Of a stretch of DNA of 5,080 nucleotides, positions 1 through 5,080 are shown in pieces. This stretch comes from Deltaproteobacteria bacterium. Its GTDB lineage: Bacteria > Desulfobacterota > Binatia > DP-6. How positions within the stretch are numbered: position 1 is the stretch's first letter; each line of letters begins with the position of its first letter. The stretch lies in the NCBI GenBank assembly GCA_005879205.1, contig VBLD01000416.1, forward strand, positions 1 through 5,080. The letters are read 5' to 3'. The notes under the pieces were generated by a model. The model made no database searches, was not told the origin of the DNA, and was given only the letters and a program-made list of their open reading frames with translations. The position numbers were made by a program, and so were the translations under genes.

Positions 1-387
1 GAGCCAGGGAGGAGGCGGGGCCGGGAAGTGAAGGAGGATACGCCCGCCGACGCACGCGACTCCTGCCTGCGCGTATGCACCCAGGAGCGCCGCCAGCCAG
101 CCCGCGCGGGGGACCGCGTCGTCGTCGAGGAAGGCGACGACCGCGCCGCGCGCTTCCGCGAGCGCGCGGTTCCGGGCCGCCGAGAGGCCGAGCTCCGGCT
201 CTCGAACCACACGCATCTCTGCCGTCCGCATCGCAGCGAGCGTCGCCGCGGTCGCGTCGGTCGAAGCATTGTCGACGACCAGCAACTCCGCGTCGCAGCT
301 CCGTGCCTCGCGCAGCGCGTGCTCGACGGCGCGCCCGATCACCTGGCTGCGGTTGTGCGTGCAGATGGCGACGCTGGCGGAGATCAT
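1..387 (-). CDS. GT2 family glycosyltransferase, N-terminal part; 3' end outside the window
   Basis: The frame opens at ATG 387 and has no stop down to base 1, giving 129 codons. The start overlaps the GT4 stop as ATGA (387-384), a sign of translational coupling in one operon; a GAGG at 404-401 is 13 bases away, too far to be a good ribosome binding site. The sequence is a typical GT-A core: VAICTHNR (residues 6-13) for the uracil-binding strand, LLVVDNASTDAT (35-46), ELGLSAARNRAL (65-76), and the metal-binding DDD of FLDDDAVPRAGWL (86-98). VGGRI (113-117) and a Pro-rich PAPPPPWL (122-129) follow, as in many bacterial GT2 enzymes where GGR precedes the acceptor domain. It differs from the other GT2 here in having DDD rather than NPDT, so it probably belongs to a different subfamily and adds a different sugar or linkage. 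The missing C-terminal half prevents a substrate guess. Confidence 0.92.
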   Translation of the reverse strand, partial: MISASVAICTHNRSQVIGRAVEHALREARSCDAELLVVDNASTDATAATLAAMRTAEMRVVREPELGLSAARNRALAEARGAVVAFLDDDAVPRAGWLAALLGAYAQAGVACVGGRILLHFPAPPPPWL

Positions 388-1757
388 CGCGCGATGGCGG
401 CCTCGCGTGCCGCGGCGCGCAACCCGGACGATGGACGGGCGGCGCCGCCCCCCAGATGCCAGCGGACGCCACGCAGCGCGAGCAGGGCGGCGCCGGCGGC
501 GATCCGGATCGGATGACCGAGCCTGGCCGTCGCTCGCTCGAGACTCGGGGCACCATCGACGGTGGCCGGGAGAGCGCTCTCGCTCGCGAGCACGCGCTCG
601 TAGATGTCCTCGTGCGCGGCGGCGATGACGTCCCAGTCGAACCGCGCCTCGACGAGCGCGCGGCCCGCAGTCCCCACCCGTGCGGCGTCCGTGGGATCCT
701 CGAGAAGCCGGCGGATGGCGGCGGCGAAGTCGGCGGCGCCGTCGGCGACGAGGAGATGAAGGCCGGGCGACGCCCCGAGCCCCTCCGCGCCGAGCGCCGT
801 GGTCACCACCGGTCGCTCCATCGCGAGCGCCTCGAGGACCTTGCCGCGCATGCCGGTCCCGAAGCGAACCGGGGCCGCGAGCACGCGTCCGCGGGCGAGG
901 AACGGCCGCACGTCGGCAACCGCACCCGTGACCTCGACGGAGCCCGGGTGGGCGAGCGTGGCGACGTCGGGCGTGACGTTCCGACCGACGATCCGGACGC
1001 GCACGGGCCGGCCGACGCGGGGCACGACCTCGGTGACCAGGAAGCGAGCCGCGTCGCGGTTCGGGGGATGCTCGAAGTTGCCGACGAAGACGACGTCGGC
1101 CTCGGCCGGCTCCTCGGTGGCGGGTGGACGGAAGTGTCGCGTGTCGACGCCGACGGGGCTGACCGACACCCGGAGCTGCGGGAGGAAGCGGCGGAGCCGG
1201 GCGGCGTCCTCGGGCGACATGGTGATCACGTGATGCGCCCGGCCGGCGGCCCGCAGCTCGAAGTCGAGATCGCGGAGGTATCGGTAGAGCGCGATCGCCG
1301 CCCCCCGGGCTCCGCGTCCACTCGCCCGCCACTCGGCGCGTGCCGCCGCGAAGCCGATCTGATGCACGGTGAGGATGGTCGGCAGCACGGGAACGGGCAT
1401 CACGTGGCCCATCTCCACGTACTCGTACTGCACGACGTCGTACCGTTCGGCGGCGAGCCGGGCCGTCACCGCAGCGCGCAGCGCCGGATGCGCGAACCCC
1501 CAGCGCACCGTGCGCGGCAGCAGCGCGAGCGGATCCTCGGGTTGCCACGGCGTCCTCACCACCTGGTGCACGGCCGCGAGACCCGGCGGGAGGTCGGCCT
1601 CGGCGCCGACGTCCTCGGGATCGACGAAGGCGAGCAGCGTGACGTCGTGGCGGATCGTCAACCGTGCCAGCAGCGCCCACCACCGCTCGCGTGCGGCCGA
1701 GATGCCGGGGCGGGGCAGGTTCGGCGTCACCCAGAGAAGTCGCACACGGCGGCCCAT
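384..1757 (-). CDS. GT4 family (GT-B fold) glycosyltransferase
   Basis: A complete 457-residue retaining-type glycosyltransferase of group 1. The N-terminal Rossmann domain starts RLLWVTPNLPRPGISAARE (residues 6-24), with HDVTLLAFV (37-45) and the central DVVQYEYVEMGH (107-118). The interdomain stretch HHVITMSPEDA (175-185) leads to PVGVDTRHF (201-209). The donor-binding C-terminal domain has VVFVGNFEHPPNRDAARFL (222-240), RIVGRNVTP (255-263), VEVTGAVADVRPFL (274-287) and the nucleotide-sugar site GTGMRGKVLEALAMERPVV (300-318), followed by LGAEGL (322-327). The FVGNF..PPN and GTGMRGKVLEA pattern resembles sugar transferases of PEP-CTERM/EpsH-type exopolysaccharide loci. The classical EX7E motif is incomplete: Glu309 is present but Thr301 holds the first position. 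ATG 1757 is the first usable start before the conserved strand; no clear ribosome binding site precedes it, so translation may depend on the GT2 gene upstream. Residues after about 395 form a non-catalytic tail ending near ALLALRGVRWHLG. Donor and acceptor are unknown. Confidence 0.93.
   Translation of the reverse strand: MGRRVRLLWVTPNLPRPGISAARERWWALLARLTIRHDVTLLAFVDPEDVGAEADLPPGLAAVHQVVRTPWQPEDPLALLPRTVRWGFAHPALRAAVTARLAAERYDVVQYEYVEMGHVMPVPVLPTILTVHQIGFAAARAEWRASGRGARGAAIALYRYLRDLDFELRAAGRAHHVITMSPEDAARLRRFLPQLRVSVSPVGVDTRHFRPPATEEPAEADVVFVGNFEHPPNRDAARFLVTEVVPRVGRPVRVRIVGRNVTPDVATLAHPGSVEVTGAVADVRPFLARGRVLAAPVRFGTGMRGKVLEALAMERPVVTTALGAEGLGASPGLHLLVADGAADFAAAIRRLLEDPTDAARVGTAGRALVEARFDWDVIAAAHEDIYERVLASESALPATVDGAPSLERATARLGHPIRIAAGAALLALRGVRWHLGGGAARPSSGLRAAAREAAIAR
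450..470 (-). repeat. GVRWHLG tail segment of the GT4, copy B of a shared C-terminal motif
   Basis: The codons for GVRWHLG (GT4 residues 430-436), preceded by LALR. The 13 bases at 458-470 equal those at 1902-1914 in the GT2 gene, in frame. Both copies lie about 20 residues before the C-terminus and follow a short hydrophobic Ala/Leu stretch. Confidence 0.55.
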
Positions 1758-1802
1758 GGAACGGCGCGCCGATAGCGAAGCGCCCCCATCCCGGCAACGT
1801 CG

Positions 1803-1822
1803 GAGGTCTAGGTTCGAGGTCT
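1803..1822. repeat. Short direct repeat at the GT2-GT4 junction
   Basis: GAGGTCT occurs at 1803-1809 and again at 1816-1822, overlapping the GT2 stop codon and starting the 64-base gap before the GT4 start. The rest of that gap (1758-1802) holds an eight-base palindrome GGCGCGCC (1763-1770) and no recognisable promoter, terminator or ribosome binding site. It is probably incidental. Confidence 0.3.
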
Positions 1823-2820
1823 CACGACTCCGCGTGGCGCACGGAGCTGCGCGTCCCGGCGGCCGCGGCGGTGTCCTCGGCCTCTCGGCTCCGCCCGAGA
1901 CGCCAGCGGACGCCGAGCGCCAGCGGGACGCCCGCCAGCTCGCCGGCCGCGACCGACGTGAGTCGCCGCCACTCCAGGCGGAGCCTCCGCGGCTGGCCCT
2001 TCGCCAGCGCGGCGCACACCGGACGGAGGTGCTCGCGGTAGAGCCAGACCGCCTCGCGCGCAGCGGCGGGACCGATCGGGCCGCGGGCGTTCCGTGCCAG
2101 GAACAGGAGGCGGTTTCGGTGCAGCCAGTAGAGATGTCGCCGTCCCATCGACTGGCTCTCGAGGTGCACGATCCGCGGTGCGGGCAGGTAGAGTACGTCG
2201 TAGCCGCGGCGGCGAAGGCGAAGGCAGAGCTCCGTGTCCTCGTAGAAGCCCGGGAAATATCCGTCGTGGAAGCCGCCGAGCTCGCAGAAGAGATCGCGCC
2301 GGATGGCGAGTGCGGCGCCGGGCACGTAGTCGACGGCCTCCTCGCGGTCGTACTGGCCGTGATCGGGCTCCGCCCAGCCTCGCTGCCGCGCGATTCCATT
2401 GGGCCCGATGACGCCGCCGGCACACTGGAGGCGCCCGTCGGGAAAGACGAGCTTGCACCCGGCGGCGCCGATGCTCTCGCGCTGCCAGACGGGAAGGCAG
2501 AGCCGCTCCGCCGCATCGGCCGCCGGTCGGGTGTCGGGATTCAAGAAGAGCAAGAGCAGGACGTCGCAGGCGGCGCGCGCCGCACCGAGGTTGCTGCCGC
2601 CGGCGAAGCCGAGGTTGCGCGGCGAGGGGATGACCGTCGCCGCCGGCAGAGCCTCCCCCACGATGCGCGCCGTCTCGTCGCGGCTCGCGTTGTCGACCAC
2701 GATCGTCTCGAGGCCGGCAGAGCGGAAGCTGGCCACGGCCTCGCAGAAGGGCTTCACGAAGCGGGCGGCGTTGAAGGTGACCGTGACGATCGAGACGCGC
2801 GGAGCCGGGCTAGGCGTCAT
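1822..2820 (-). CDS. GT2 family glycosyltransferase, rhamnosyltransferase-like
   Basis: A complete 332-residue GT-A fold transferase, predicted to move a sugar from a nucleotide donor onto a growing surface glycan at the cytoplasmic face of the inner membrane. The N-terminus carries the nucleotide-binding strand SIVTVTFNA (residues 10-18), VVDNAS (41-46) and RNLGFAGGSNLG (68-79). LNPDT (93-97) stands where other GT2 enzymes have DXD, as is usual in WbbL-like rhamnosyltransferases. The acceptor/catalytic region has VPGAALAIRRDLF (166-178), GGFHDGYF (182-189) and YEDTELCLRLRRRGY (193-207), then HLESQS (219-224). The ATG at 2820 is chosen because the conserved first strand begins nine residues later; in-frame sequence upstream (to 3054) has no family similarity and overlaps the preceding gene. 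No Shine-Dalgarno is visible before it. The Arg-rich tail after residue 275 ends in LALGVRWRLGR, resembling the tail of the next gene. The donor sugar cannot be told; rhamnose is the family-typical guess. Confidence 0.93.
   Translation of the reverse strand: MTPSPAPRVSIVTVTFNAARFVKPFCEAVASFRSAGLETIVVDNASRDETARIVGEALPAATVIPSPRNLGFAGGSNLGAARAACDVLLLLFLNPDTRPAADAAERLCLPVWQRESIGAAGCKLVFPDGRLQCAGGVIGPNGIARQRGWAEPDHGQYDREEAVDYVPGAALAIRRDLFCELGGFHDGYFPGFYEDTELCLRLRRRGYDVLYLPAPRIVHLESQSMGRRHLYWLHRNRLLFLARNARGPIGPAAAREAVWLYREHLRPVCAALAKGQPRRLRLEWRRLTSVAAGELAGVPLALGVRWRLGRSREAEDTAAAAGTRSSVRHAES
1894..1914 (-). repeat. GVRWRLG tail segment of the GT2, copy A of a shared C-terminal motif
   Basis: The codons for GVRWRLG (GT2 residues 303-309), preceded by LAL. 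The 13 bases at 1902-1914 (plus strand GCCAGCGGACGCC) are identical to 458-470 near the 3' end of the GT4 gene, in the same reading frame. A 13-base match alone is about as frequent as chance allows in GC-rich DNA of this length; the matched location and frame are what make it notable. Confidence 0.55.
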
Positions 2821-2898
2821 GGGACGTTGGGAACGAGGAGAGACATCCGGCTCGTTGATGCCTTTGCCTCTCGCCTCTCGTGCGGTCAAGCAGACGTC

Positions 2899-2937
2899 GG
2901 CGGCGTGGCCGCCCACGGTCGTCTTCTTTCGCCGTGG
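2899..2937 (-). other. Two adjoining stem-loops in the gap between the beta-helix and GT2 genes
   Basis: The gap at 2821-2941 holds CCACGG (2913-2918) pairing with CCGTGG (2932-2937) across a 13-base loop. Immediately next to it lies GGCGGC-GTG-GCCGCC (2899-2913), a six-pair GC stem with a three-base loop. In the direction of transcription they start five bases after the beta-helix stop codon, a place where a terminator or mRNA 3'-end structure is expected. No T-run follows, so a classical intrinsic terminator is not supported. In GC-rich DNA short stems of this kind also arise by chance. The rest of the gap carries a tandem CGAGAGG pair (2867-2880) and no convincing promoter. Confidence 0.3.
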
Positions 2938-2941
2938 TTCC

Positions 2942-5080
2942 TTACGGCGTCCCTTCCACGCGAACGTCGTCGACCATGAGCGTGGTGGCGATCGCCTGGA
3001 TGCCGAACCGGCCCGACTGGGGACCGGCATACTGTCCCGTGAGCGCGGGATCACCGTCGATCGAGACGGTCGCGGCGGCGCCCGTCGGCTGGAGGCTGAG
3101 CTTGAAGGGACCGCCGGGCAGGGCGTGCCGCCCGGCTGCGATGCGGCGAAGCCGTCCCCCCGCTCGCTCCTCGAAACGCAGCATCCCCGAGCCCGTGACC
3201 ACGAGCCGCCGGAACGCGTTCGCGCGCTGATAGCCGAAGACGAACCGAGCCTCCTGGTGGCCGGCTCTGAAGTCGAGCACGGCCTCCATGATCCCGTCTC
3301 CCATCGCCGGCGCGGGCGACATGACCATCAACTGCTTCTTCCCCCTGATTCGCATCTTGCCGTGGATGGCGACACGAGCGCCCCTGCCGGAGGCTGCCCA
3401 GTCCGAGACGTTGGCGTCCCCGAAGTCGTCGACGAAGCAGACCGTGCCGGCACAGGTGGTGAAGGAAAAGACCGGACTGACGACCGGGGTGGCGCAGCCG
3501 GTCTTCTTGGCGACGACCTTCCAGTGGTACGTGGTGGCGAGCTGCAGCGGCGGCAGGGCCAGGCTGGTGGTGGTGACGTCGCTGCCGACGAGCGTCACCG
3601 GGACTGCCCCGGTGTCGAGGTAGACGTCGTAGGTCTCGGCCCCGCTGGCGGCGTGCCACGCGAGGGTGAGGCCGCCGCCGGCCGGGCGGCTCCGCTGCCC
3701 GTTGGACGGGCTCCGCGGCACCGGGGTGCCGAGCGCCGTGCAGGCGACCGTGACCGGGGCCGCGCCCGCGGGCGTGCCGCCCCTGGAGAACGTGTAGAGC
3801 GTCGTGTCCGGCGGCGTGACCTCGACCACGCCGAAGGGCTGGCCGAGGGGCCCGACACCCTGGTCGACGGCGAGACCCGTCGCGCCCGGGGTGCACCACG
3901 AGAGGACGGTGGTCCCGCCCGCCGAGATCGTCGCCGGCGTCGCGTGGAAGTCCGCGAAGGCGGGCGTGGCGTCGCTGTTGCCGGCCGCCTTGCCGGCGAT
4001 CGCGTTGAAATCGGGGACGGTGATGGCAAGGCCCGTGCAGTTCCGGTAGTAGACGCCCGAGCCGGTCGCGTGGATGACGTTGCTCGTGAAGAGGAGGTCG
4101 CTCCACATCGCCGGGTTGCAGTCGGACTCCCAGATCTCCGGACCATTGCCGTCCGAGATCAGGATGGAGCCACGGACCGTGCCGGTCACGGGTCCCGGAC
4201 GCGGTCCGCTCGCGGCGGCGACCGCGATGGCGCCTCCGCCGAGGCCGCTCGTGGGGCCGCCGGTGTTGCCGTAGAAGTGCGTCCCGCTGACCGCGAGCGC
4301 ACTCCCCTGGTCCGCATAGATTGCGCCGCCGATCTCCTGCGCCCCGTTGCCGCAGAAGGCACTGTCCTCGACCGTGGTCGTCGCGCCGCCGAGCGTGGCG
4401 ATCCCGCCTCCCCACGAATCGTGGAGGGCGGTGACGAGGTTGGAGAGCACCTGCGTCCGGCGGACGGCGGCCTGCGTGCGGTCGATGAAGAGCCCACCGG
4501 CGCGGCCCGTTACGCTGTTGCCGGCGACCAGCGAGTCCTCGAGGGTGAGCGTCGCTTGGTTGGCAGACAGGCCGCCGAAGTCCCCCTGGACGAGGAGCCC
4601 CCCCCCCACGTGCGCCGTGTTGTCACGGATCGCCGTGCGCCGGATGGTCAGCACCGAGGCCTTCCGGACGGGCTGGGCGGTGTTGACCGAAGTGGCCGTG
4701 ATCGCGCCGCCGTAGCCACCGGCCACGTCTGGAGTGACCGCCACGGCCCGGTTCCCCTCGATCAGGGAGTCGCTGATGTCGTAGGTGGCCCGGTACGAGC
4801 TGAGGCCGCCGCCGTTGCCCGAGGTGTTCCCATGGACGTGGCAGCCTTCGAGGACGGCCACGACGTTGTCCTCGACGTGCATGCCGCCACCGTCGGGAGC
4901 CGGGAGGTCGTCGCGGCCGCGGATCGCCTGATTGTCGGCGATCTCGCAGTTGCGGATCGTCACGCGCGACTCGGGCTGGTTGTAGTGACCGGTCAAGGCG
5001 ATGCCGCCCGCAGCGAACTTGGAGCGGTTCCGGGCGATCGTGCAGCCGATCAGCGTCGGCGAGGAGTCGTTGGATTCGAT
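2942..5080 (-). CDS. Right-handed beta-helix (PMP-like) surface protein with Ig-like, FN3 and lectin-like C-terminal domains; 5' end outside the window
   Basis: The frame is open from the window edge (first codon ATC at 5080) to TAA at 2944-2942, giving 712 codons. The true start and any signal peptide lie outside; the TTG at 4996 is an internal Leu. About 5080-3977 encodes some ten beta-helix turns of 24-37 residues, each ending in an Asn-containing turn followed by GGG/GGA(I/L/M). Examples are FCGN (4357-4346) with GGAIY (4330-4316), and FYGN (4276-4265) with GGGAI (4240-4226). These match the FxxN and GGAI motifs of chlamydial polymorphic membrane proteins. Then come an Ig-like domain (about 3961-3740, with ISAGGTTVLSW and PDTTLYTF), a fibronectin type III domain (about 3733-3452, with LTLAWHAASGAETYDVYL and TTYHWKV) and a jelly-roll, concanavalin-like domain (about 3448-2945) starting VDDFGD and ending DDVRVEG. 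Scattered cysteines suit an exported protein. No autotransporter barrel, LPXTG or PEP-CTERM tail follows. A role in surface adhesion or carbohydrate binding is inferred; no catalytic motif is evident. Confidence 0.9.
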   Translation of the reverse strand: MESNDSSPTLIGCTIARNRSKFAAGGIALTGHYNQPESRVTIRNCEIADNQAIRGRDDLPAPDGGGMHVEDNVVAVLEGCHVHGNTSGNGGGLSSYRATYDISDSLIEGNRAVAVTPDVAGGYGGAITATSVNTAQPVRKASVLTIRRTAIRDNTAHVGGGLLVQGDFGGLSANQATLTLEDSLVAGNSVTGRAGGLFIDRTQAAVRRTQVLSNLVTALHDSWGGGIATLGGATTTVEDSAFCGNGAQEIGGAIYADQGSALAVSGTHFYGNTGGPTSGLGGGAIAVAAASGPRPGPVTGTVRGSILISDGNGPEIWESDCNPAMWSDLLFTSNVIHATGSGVYYRNCTGLAITVPDFNAIAGKAAGNSDATPAFADFHATPATISAGGTTVLSWCTPGATGLAVDQGVGPLGQPFGVVEVTPPDTTLYTFSRGGTPAGAAPVTVACTALGTPVPRSPSNGQRSRPAGGGLTLAWHAASGAETYDVYLDTGAVPVTLVGSDVTTTSLALPPLQLATTYHWKVVAKKTGCATPVVSPVFSFTTCAGTVCFVDDFGDANVSDWAASGRGARVAIHGKMRIRGKKQLMVMSPAPAMGDGIMEAVLDFRAGHQEARFVFGYQRANAFRRLVVTGSGMLRFEERAGGRLRRIAAGRHALPGGPFKLSLQPTGAAATVSIDGDPALTGQYAGPQSGRFGIQAIATTLMVDDVRVEGTP
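4598..4607 (-). repeat. Ten-G homopolymer inside the beta-helix coding sequence
   Basis: The coding (minus) strand has ten consecutive G, made of the last G of a GTG Val codon and three GGG Gly codons in the HVGGGLLVQ turn. The present length keeps the reading frame open. Loss of one G would bring in a TAA at 4512-4510, about 30 codons downstream. Gain of one G would move translation into a frame that stays open, as Arg/Gly-rich sequence, to 3051. The tract is directly visible; any role in slippage is inference. Confidence 0.9.

Noticed and set aside
28..516. Plus-strand 162-codon frame at the left edge
   Set aside because: Antisense to the partial GT2 gene, whose minus-strand translation has clear GT2 motifs; the plus-strand product has none.
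75..1775. Open reading frame of 566 codons on the plus strand
   Set aside because: It is antisense to the GT4 and GT2 genes. The product is Arg/Gly/Pro-rich low-complexity sequence without family motifs, as expected for a shadow frame in GC-rich DNA.
1758..2516. N-terminal extension of the GT4 frame by 253 codons
   Set aside because: The extension overlaps the GT2 gene in another frame and is Ser/Arg/Ala-rich without motifs. The GT4 fold begins right after ATG 1757.
2861..2889. TTGACC as a -35 box for a promoter ahead of the GT2 gene
   Set aside because: At a 17-base spacing the -10 position reads CAAAGG, unlike TATAAT, and no better hexamer is near.
1369..2979. Open reading frame of 536 codons on the plus strand
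   Set aside because: Antisense to the clearly recognisable GT2 gene and part of the GT4 gene; the translation has no recognisable domain.
2821..3054. N-terminal extension of the GT2 frame by 78 codons
   Set aside because: It would overlap the end of the beta-helix gene by about 110 bases and shows no family similarity; the GT2 core starts nine residues after ATG 2820.
3051..4415. 454-codon minus-strand frame inside the beta-helix gene
   Set aside because: Arg/Gly-rich shadow of the real frame, which carries the beta-helix, Ig-like, FN3 and lectin-like motifs. It matters only as the frame entered if the G tract gained one base.
3977..5080. Beta-helix turns read as a DNA tandem repeat or a pectate-lyase/epimerase active site
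   Set aside because: Turns vary in length (24-37 residues) and sequence, so this is a protein-level repeat, not a DNA tandem array. No conserved Asp/Arg catalytic set of polysaccharide lyases or epimerases is evident.

Overview
This is a GC-rich window (roughly two-thirds G+C by eye) in which every supportable gene lies on the minus strand, so transcription runs from the right edge to the left edge. The codon third positions are almost all G or C. No rRNA, tRNA, CRISPR array, transposase or phage gene is visible. The gene types and base composition suggest an environmental high-GC Gram-negative bacterium (myxobacterial, Binatota or Rokubacteria-like lineages would all fit). That placement is inference only, as there is no phylogenetic marker gene here.

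Layout in transcription order: (1) 5080-2942, the C-terminal 712 codons of a large, probably exported protein. It has about ten turns of a right-handed parallel beta-helix with GGA(I/L)/FxxN motifs like those of chlamydial polymorphic membrane proteins, then an Ig-like domain, a fibronectin type III domain and a C-terminal jelly-roll/lectin-like domain. Its start lies beyond the window. (2) A 121-base intergenic gap with two small stem-loops. (3) 2820-1822, a complete GT2 glycosyltransferase of the rhamnosyltransferase-like type. (4) A 64-base gap. (5) 1757-384, a complete GT4 (GT-B fold) glycosyltransferase resembling the sugar transferases of EPS/PEP-CTERM loci. (6) 387-1, the N-terminal 129 codons of a second GT2 glycosyltransferase, which overlaps the GT4 gene by ATGA and runs off the left edge.

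Genes 3, 5 and 6 look like part of a surface-polysaccharide or glycoconjugate assembly operon: three sugar transferases in a row, two of them tightly coupled. The beta-helix gene upstream encodes a surface-type protein. Whether it is functionally tied to the glycan locus or merely adjacent cannot be told from this window.

The most notable observations are a ten-G homopolymer inside the beta-helix coding region, which could be a slippage (phase-variation) site, the modular architecture of that protein without a visible anchor, and a similar C-terminal tail (LAL-GVRWxLG, including a 13-base identical stretch) shared by the GT2 and GT4 enzymes although their catalytic folds differ. I see no clear evidence of a wholly new system.
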